Assembly: GCA_020081605.1 (NCBI GenBank)
Contig: JAHREC010000013.1
Coordinates: 1,426,001 to 1,490,000, forward strand
DNA from: Albifimbria verrucaria
Lineage: Eukaryota; Ascomycota; Sordariomycetes; Hypocreales; Stachybotryaceae
Reading direction: 5' to 3'
DNA: 64,000 nucleotides
Positions 60,067 through 64,000 of this stretch are shown piece after piece; the stretch's first letter is position 1; each line of letters begins with the position of its first letter. Made by a program: the position numbers and the translations under genes. The notes under the pieces are model-generated. The model was not told the origin of the DNA. It did no database searches and saw only the letters and a program-made list of their open reading frames with translations.

Positions 60067-62474
60067 GGTGAATGAGCTTCGCTTCGATGACGGAGCCGGT
60101 TCTTGGCGTAGACGGGGATTGTTTGGGTTGGAGGGAGAGAAAGAAACGGAAGAATCGATAGAGGGAGGTAAGTCGAGATGAATGCGGGAAAGACACCGGA
60201 CGGATGTTAGAAGGGACGGATTCCGTTAGAGAAGAAAAAGAAAGGGAGGAAGCGGAGAGAAGGCAGAGGACGGAAGCGCAGAGTTCGGTATGGGATAGTA
60301 CCTTATGGATAAGGTAAGGCAAAGGCAAGGTAACGTAAGGTGAAGCAAGCAAAGCTGGACTGCCACGGATACGGAGCCGTCCGCGGTACCTGAGCGCCAG
60401 GCCAAAGTGGCAAGCAAGAGCAGGTACTGGATCCGTGTCAGATCCAGATCCGGGCCCATGTGGGCACTGCCATGGTGGGGTACTTTGGAGGTACCTTGCC
60501 CTGCCTTACGACGGCAGCTACGGCGAGGATATGCCCGTGTAAAAGACGGAAGCGTGTGGGCAAGGGACATTGATATTATAATTATCATTATCCAATTTAT
60601 TATTATTTTTTCTTTGCTGACTACGCAGGTATTCCTTATTCTTCTGTACTCAAAAGCTTGAATTTTACCATATAATTTTTGGCGTGATTTTACAAAAACG
60701 CTTACCGCCGAGATGCGGGTTGGCTGGCATCAGCGGCCGGAATTGCATGAGGCTGTCCTGCAAGCATGAATCCCATGCAGTCAAGTCCGTAGCAGGTAAC
60801 TTATGTAGTAGGTAGACCAGGTAGTCATTTGGAACCATACAGCGCCGTTAGTCGGTCACGTTGGTGCGACAAAAGCCGGGGCCACGTCCCTTGCGGGTGC
60901 TATGGCAGGGCACCTGATGGGTCAGAGTCACCTCTTTGAGAAGTACCTGCACGGTCACTCTTTGCTTTTGTCGCGTCTTATTACTATTTTTTGGGTTCTC
61001 TCCCTTGTGCCGTGCTGTACATAAAGCTATACAATACCTACTTACGTGTTGTAGCCACGGCTGAGCTGACCACCGGACCGGCATGGGGTAGGGTAGACTG
61101 TGCTAGGCGGCCGACCTGGCATTTAGCCTGCACGACAACCCAAAAGCCTCCAAGACGAAGGTTTCCATTATCAAGAATTGAGTTGAACAAGCCCAAAGCT
61201 TGCTCAGGGCCTCGGCCAAGGAACGAAACTCCTGTTCTCACAACATCTACCTCGTCTTTGCACAGCCTAGGACTACCGTATACCGACTGCCACTTATTCT
61301 TCACAGCCCTTGGTTCGGCTTTTCAGGGCTCCTCGTTCCCCACCGAGGGCCACGCAAACATCCCAGACCAACGAACGAGCACGGGGCATGGGCTTGGCTT
61401 GGCAAATCGCCATGGGTTGGATGCCGAACTGCCGGGTTTTGCGCTCTGCCCTACCCTGTCGTGTTCAGCCCATTTGGTACCATGGAGCAGATCGGGCAAG
61501 CAGCCACACTCGTTCGTGGCTGTAAGACGCTCAGTTCCTCATTCCAGCCCCCTCCTTGTCCAATAATGCTATAGACAGGACCCTCGGTCGCTCCGTGCTG
61601 TTCGCTTGCACCTCCACCCCGGCCAGGCTCGCTCGCCGTCCAAGCCGAGTCGTGATGCAGATAAGCGCTCACTTACATCCGTTTTTGTCTATTTACATGC
61701 AGCATCAACCGCTACCAATCCATCCTCTGTACTTACTGCCTACCCTGTACCTGGACCAACCTGTACCTTTTTTCACTTACACCACTGACCCTCCTCAACG
61801 TCAAGACACACATCAGTGGCTTCACTTTGTTATGAAATGAAGAGTCCTGTTGGGTGTGGTTTTGAAGTTGTTATCATAATATATGCGAATGCAATGTGAC
61901 TAAAACTCAGCACTCTGTGCGGTATAGATATATATATATATAGGACCTTTTGTTTCTACATATCATTTGTCGTTATTATTCTTGCTGTATCTTATCGACT
62001 CCTAATCAAGCCCTGCGACAGACCGAGAGTCTTTATACTTTACTTCCGCAACCTTGTTATCCGAAACCAGGAACTGCTAGTAGAAAGACCGTGATTCACG
62101 CGACCTCGGCCCAGGCCTCAACCACTACACAGCCAACGCTGCAACATCTCCATCTCCTCACACTCTCCCCTAACAAAGCTCACAATCACGGAGGCACTAC
62201 AAGGATATGGTCTCATATCACAGACCATCTCCTATAAATTCGTTGTTCTTTCGGCATCGAGACTCATCCTTCGAATATGTCTGTATGTGCTCTGCCTGAT
62301 ACCTTGTCGGCCTGAACGTTCCAGAGCGGCAGCCTTGGCCAAGATTGGAAACAACGATGACCGTACCTTCCTCAAGTCATACATCACCTTACTTGTCTCA
62401 ACTTTCCTGACCGACTTTTATCATTTTCACCACTTTGCAAGCTTCTATTACCTGATCTAGGCTCAACCTCAGCT
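60067..62474. other. 2.4-kb intergenic region
   Basis: Divergent spacer. GGTAAGG-type repeats lie at 60302-60342 (AAGGTAAGGCAAAGGCAAGG), close to the CYSTM gene. AT-rich stretches lie at 60570-60690 and a TATATATATATA run near 61927-61940. The frame at 60991-61566 has no protein-like features. The last 250 bp are probably the promoter and leader of the gene at 62475. Confidence 0.45.
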
Positions 62475-64000
62475 ATGGCTTCTACTTGTCCGCCCCAACA
62501 CACCCCAGGTGTTTCCACGCCATCTACCCTCCAAGAGGAGACGCCCTCCAGCCAAGATGCTCTCTCCAGCACCACGATACACGAAGAAGATAGCCAATTC
62601 ACTGAACAAGATCCCTCGACCCCAGAGCAATATGGCCTAGAGATCAGGGATTTTCCAGCCGCCCGCACCACCCCACCGGTGTTTTCTAAACACACAACTT
62701 GGACAGCCACTACGTTCGCCATGGCCAAGTGCGACTGCTGTGAGCTCCAGCGCCGACTCATGATCCAATGTTGCAATAAATGCAGCTTCTCTATCTGCCG
62801 CGATTGCTACAACGAAAGGAAGCTTCAGGCCAACAAGCTTCATGAGATGGATCACACTGTTAAGTGGGAAGTCGACGGGGACCAGAAATCAAAGGCCTAC
62901 ATGAAGACGAAATCCTCTCGAGCTACACGCAGTAACCCCGAGGTAGAGGCGGAAGAGGTCGGATAGCCAAGTCTCGGGCACCTAGGGGTCGTGGACGGGG
63001 AAGGGTCGTGGTGGTTCACGGCTTCGACATGTTTCGCTGGTTGAAGGCTCATCACCCGAGTCAACTGTCGACAGTCCTATGTCAGACATCGGTCTGACAA
63101 GCGATAACTTCGAGGAGGATGAGTCGGCCACCCCAATCGAGAAAGACTCACATGCCACTTACTCAGGGACTGGCCAAGATTGTCATGTCCGTATCAGAGA
63201 CGAGGATGAGGATCTCACAAACAACTACGATGATAGATATGCTGCAGCCATCCTGGCTGGGCTGCCTCACGCAACCACTCCTACCTATCAGATTCCACAA
63301 GCCCCGCCGCCTACCGTTCTCCGTTACAATGGCCTCCAGTATGGTCTCCTGGACCACAACGGCCACTTTATTTCGACACCTCATCCTCGATTGCCTTGGT
63401 CTAGATCAATAGGGCCGCCGCCAAGAAGTGAGGCTCCTGGTACTTTGAGTTCTACCCCGAGAATTAGAAGATTCCAGGCTCAGCATGGCTCGAATCAAGA
63501 AGCTGGGCAAACAAACTGCCATCCCTCTCACTCCCTCAGCCCCAGCACATGATGGAAGCAACTACTATTTCCCCGACACAACAGAAACGTATACAGATAA
63601 CACTGATGTGGAAACAGACAATTACTTCAAGAGCTTATCGGACCCTGAAGAATATGGAAAGACCAACAGAAAATCACCAGGTCGCCGTGCACCTGTAATT
63701 CGGCCGAGCCCACAACGCTTCAACCCCTATTCGCGGCCTCAACCACATAGCCGTTCTACAAGAGCTCCTCAAACTGATAAACAGCCCATTACGGTTTCAT
63801 CTAATGCCAAGGTTGTATTACCAGACAGCAACCCCAACACAACAGGACAGTGGGAGTATGACAGTAAAGACAAGCATGATGCCACAGAAAGCCACAATAT
63901 CATGAAGAGACCATCTTTAAGTAACCCAGTTCTTGAACATCATGGAACACAAGAATCCGCCCTGACCAGCACGGGGTCAACGGGCCAGAATGAACAAGAA
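62475..64000 (+). CDS. Cys-rich (possible zinc-binding) protein, 3' partial, frame breaks
   Basis: Not assigned. The start MASTCPPQHTPGVSTPSTLQ leads into a Ser/Thr/Glu-rich region, then a compact Cys cluster: MAKCDCCELQRRLMIQCC, KCSFSICRDCYNERKLQANK, LHEMDHTVKWEV. The CxxC...CxxC...CxxC...H arrangement resembles a small ZZ- or PHD-like zinc site (inference). After a break near 62963-62967 the frame continues as AKSRAPRGRGRG, changes again near 63000 to KGRGGSRLRH, and runs to PRLPWSRSIGPPPRSEAPG. A third change near 63490 leads to ARIKKLGKQTAIPLTPSAPA, open to the window edge. The RGRGRGKGRGG stretch could bind RNA. All three changes fit single missing bases in G or A runs. The 3' end is outside the window. 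Confidence 0.6.

Noticed and set aside
60991..61566. 191-codon plus-strand frame
   Set aside because: Composition and pattern are not protein-like, no family was recognised, and other frames overlap it.

Overview
The window is nuclear DNA of a filamentous ascomycete. A Sordariomycete of the Hypocreales type is my best guess, from protein similarity and intron style. Evidence: many short introns (44-165 bp, mostly 48-80) with GT...YAG ends and CTAAC/CTGAC-type branch sites, single-gene transcription units, F-box and Zn(II)2Cys6 proteins typical of this group, and gene-poor spacers with (CTAC)n and TACCTTACCT-type tracts. Nothing bacterial, viral or organellar was seen, and no transposon or tRNA.

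Layout. 1-15 kb: PRP46 (cut by the left edge), ORC1, an unassigned fungal protein, prefoldin subunit 5, an F-box protein, mitochondrial prolyl-tRNA synthetase, the ribosome-assembly factor MAK21, and a small unassigned protein. 16-27 kb: a mitochondrial hot-dog thioesterase, APS kinase, V-ATPase subunit C, an AT-hook/poly-Q protein and a second F-box protein. 27.3-33.6 kb: a gene-poor stretch with microsatellites. 33.6-46 kb: an unassigned fungal protein, VPS37 (ESCRT-I), NUP84, CMC4, SUMO, a paxillin-like LIM protein and COX19. 46.5-60 kb: VPS1, a Zn(II)2Cys6 regulator, a GRX3/4-type monothiol glutaredoxin, ABP1 and a CYSTM protein. 60-64 kb: a spacer, then a Cys-rich protein that runs off the right edge. 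This is a housekeeping region of independent genes in divergent, convergent and tandem order. I see no biosynthetic cluster or island.

Two points dominate. First, most conserved genes carry single-base frame breaks, nearly all explained by one missing base in a short homopolymer run. Adding these back gives whole-codon lengths gene after gene (ORC1, AIM10, MAK21, MET14, NUP84, COX19, SUMO, both F-box genes). I read this as homopolymer under-calling in the assembly, not gene decay. VMA5, PFD5, CMC4, GRX and one unassigned gene are intact. Second, splicing is sometimes extreme: a 3-nt microexon completes the zinc cluster of the regulator at 49.8-52.5 kb, and CMC4 has a first coding exon that is only its ATG.

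Gene models were built by hand from reading frames, splice signals and remembered family features. No database search was run. I found no clearly new multi-gene system; the microexon is the most interesting single signal.
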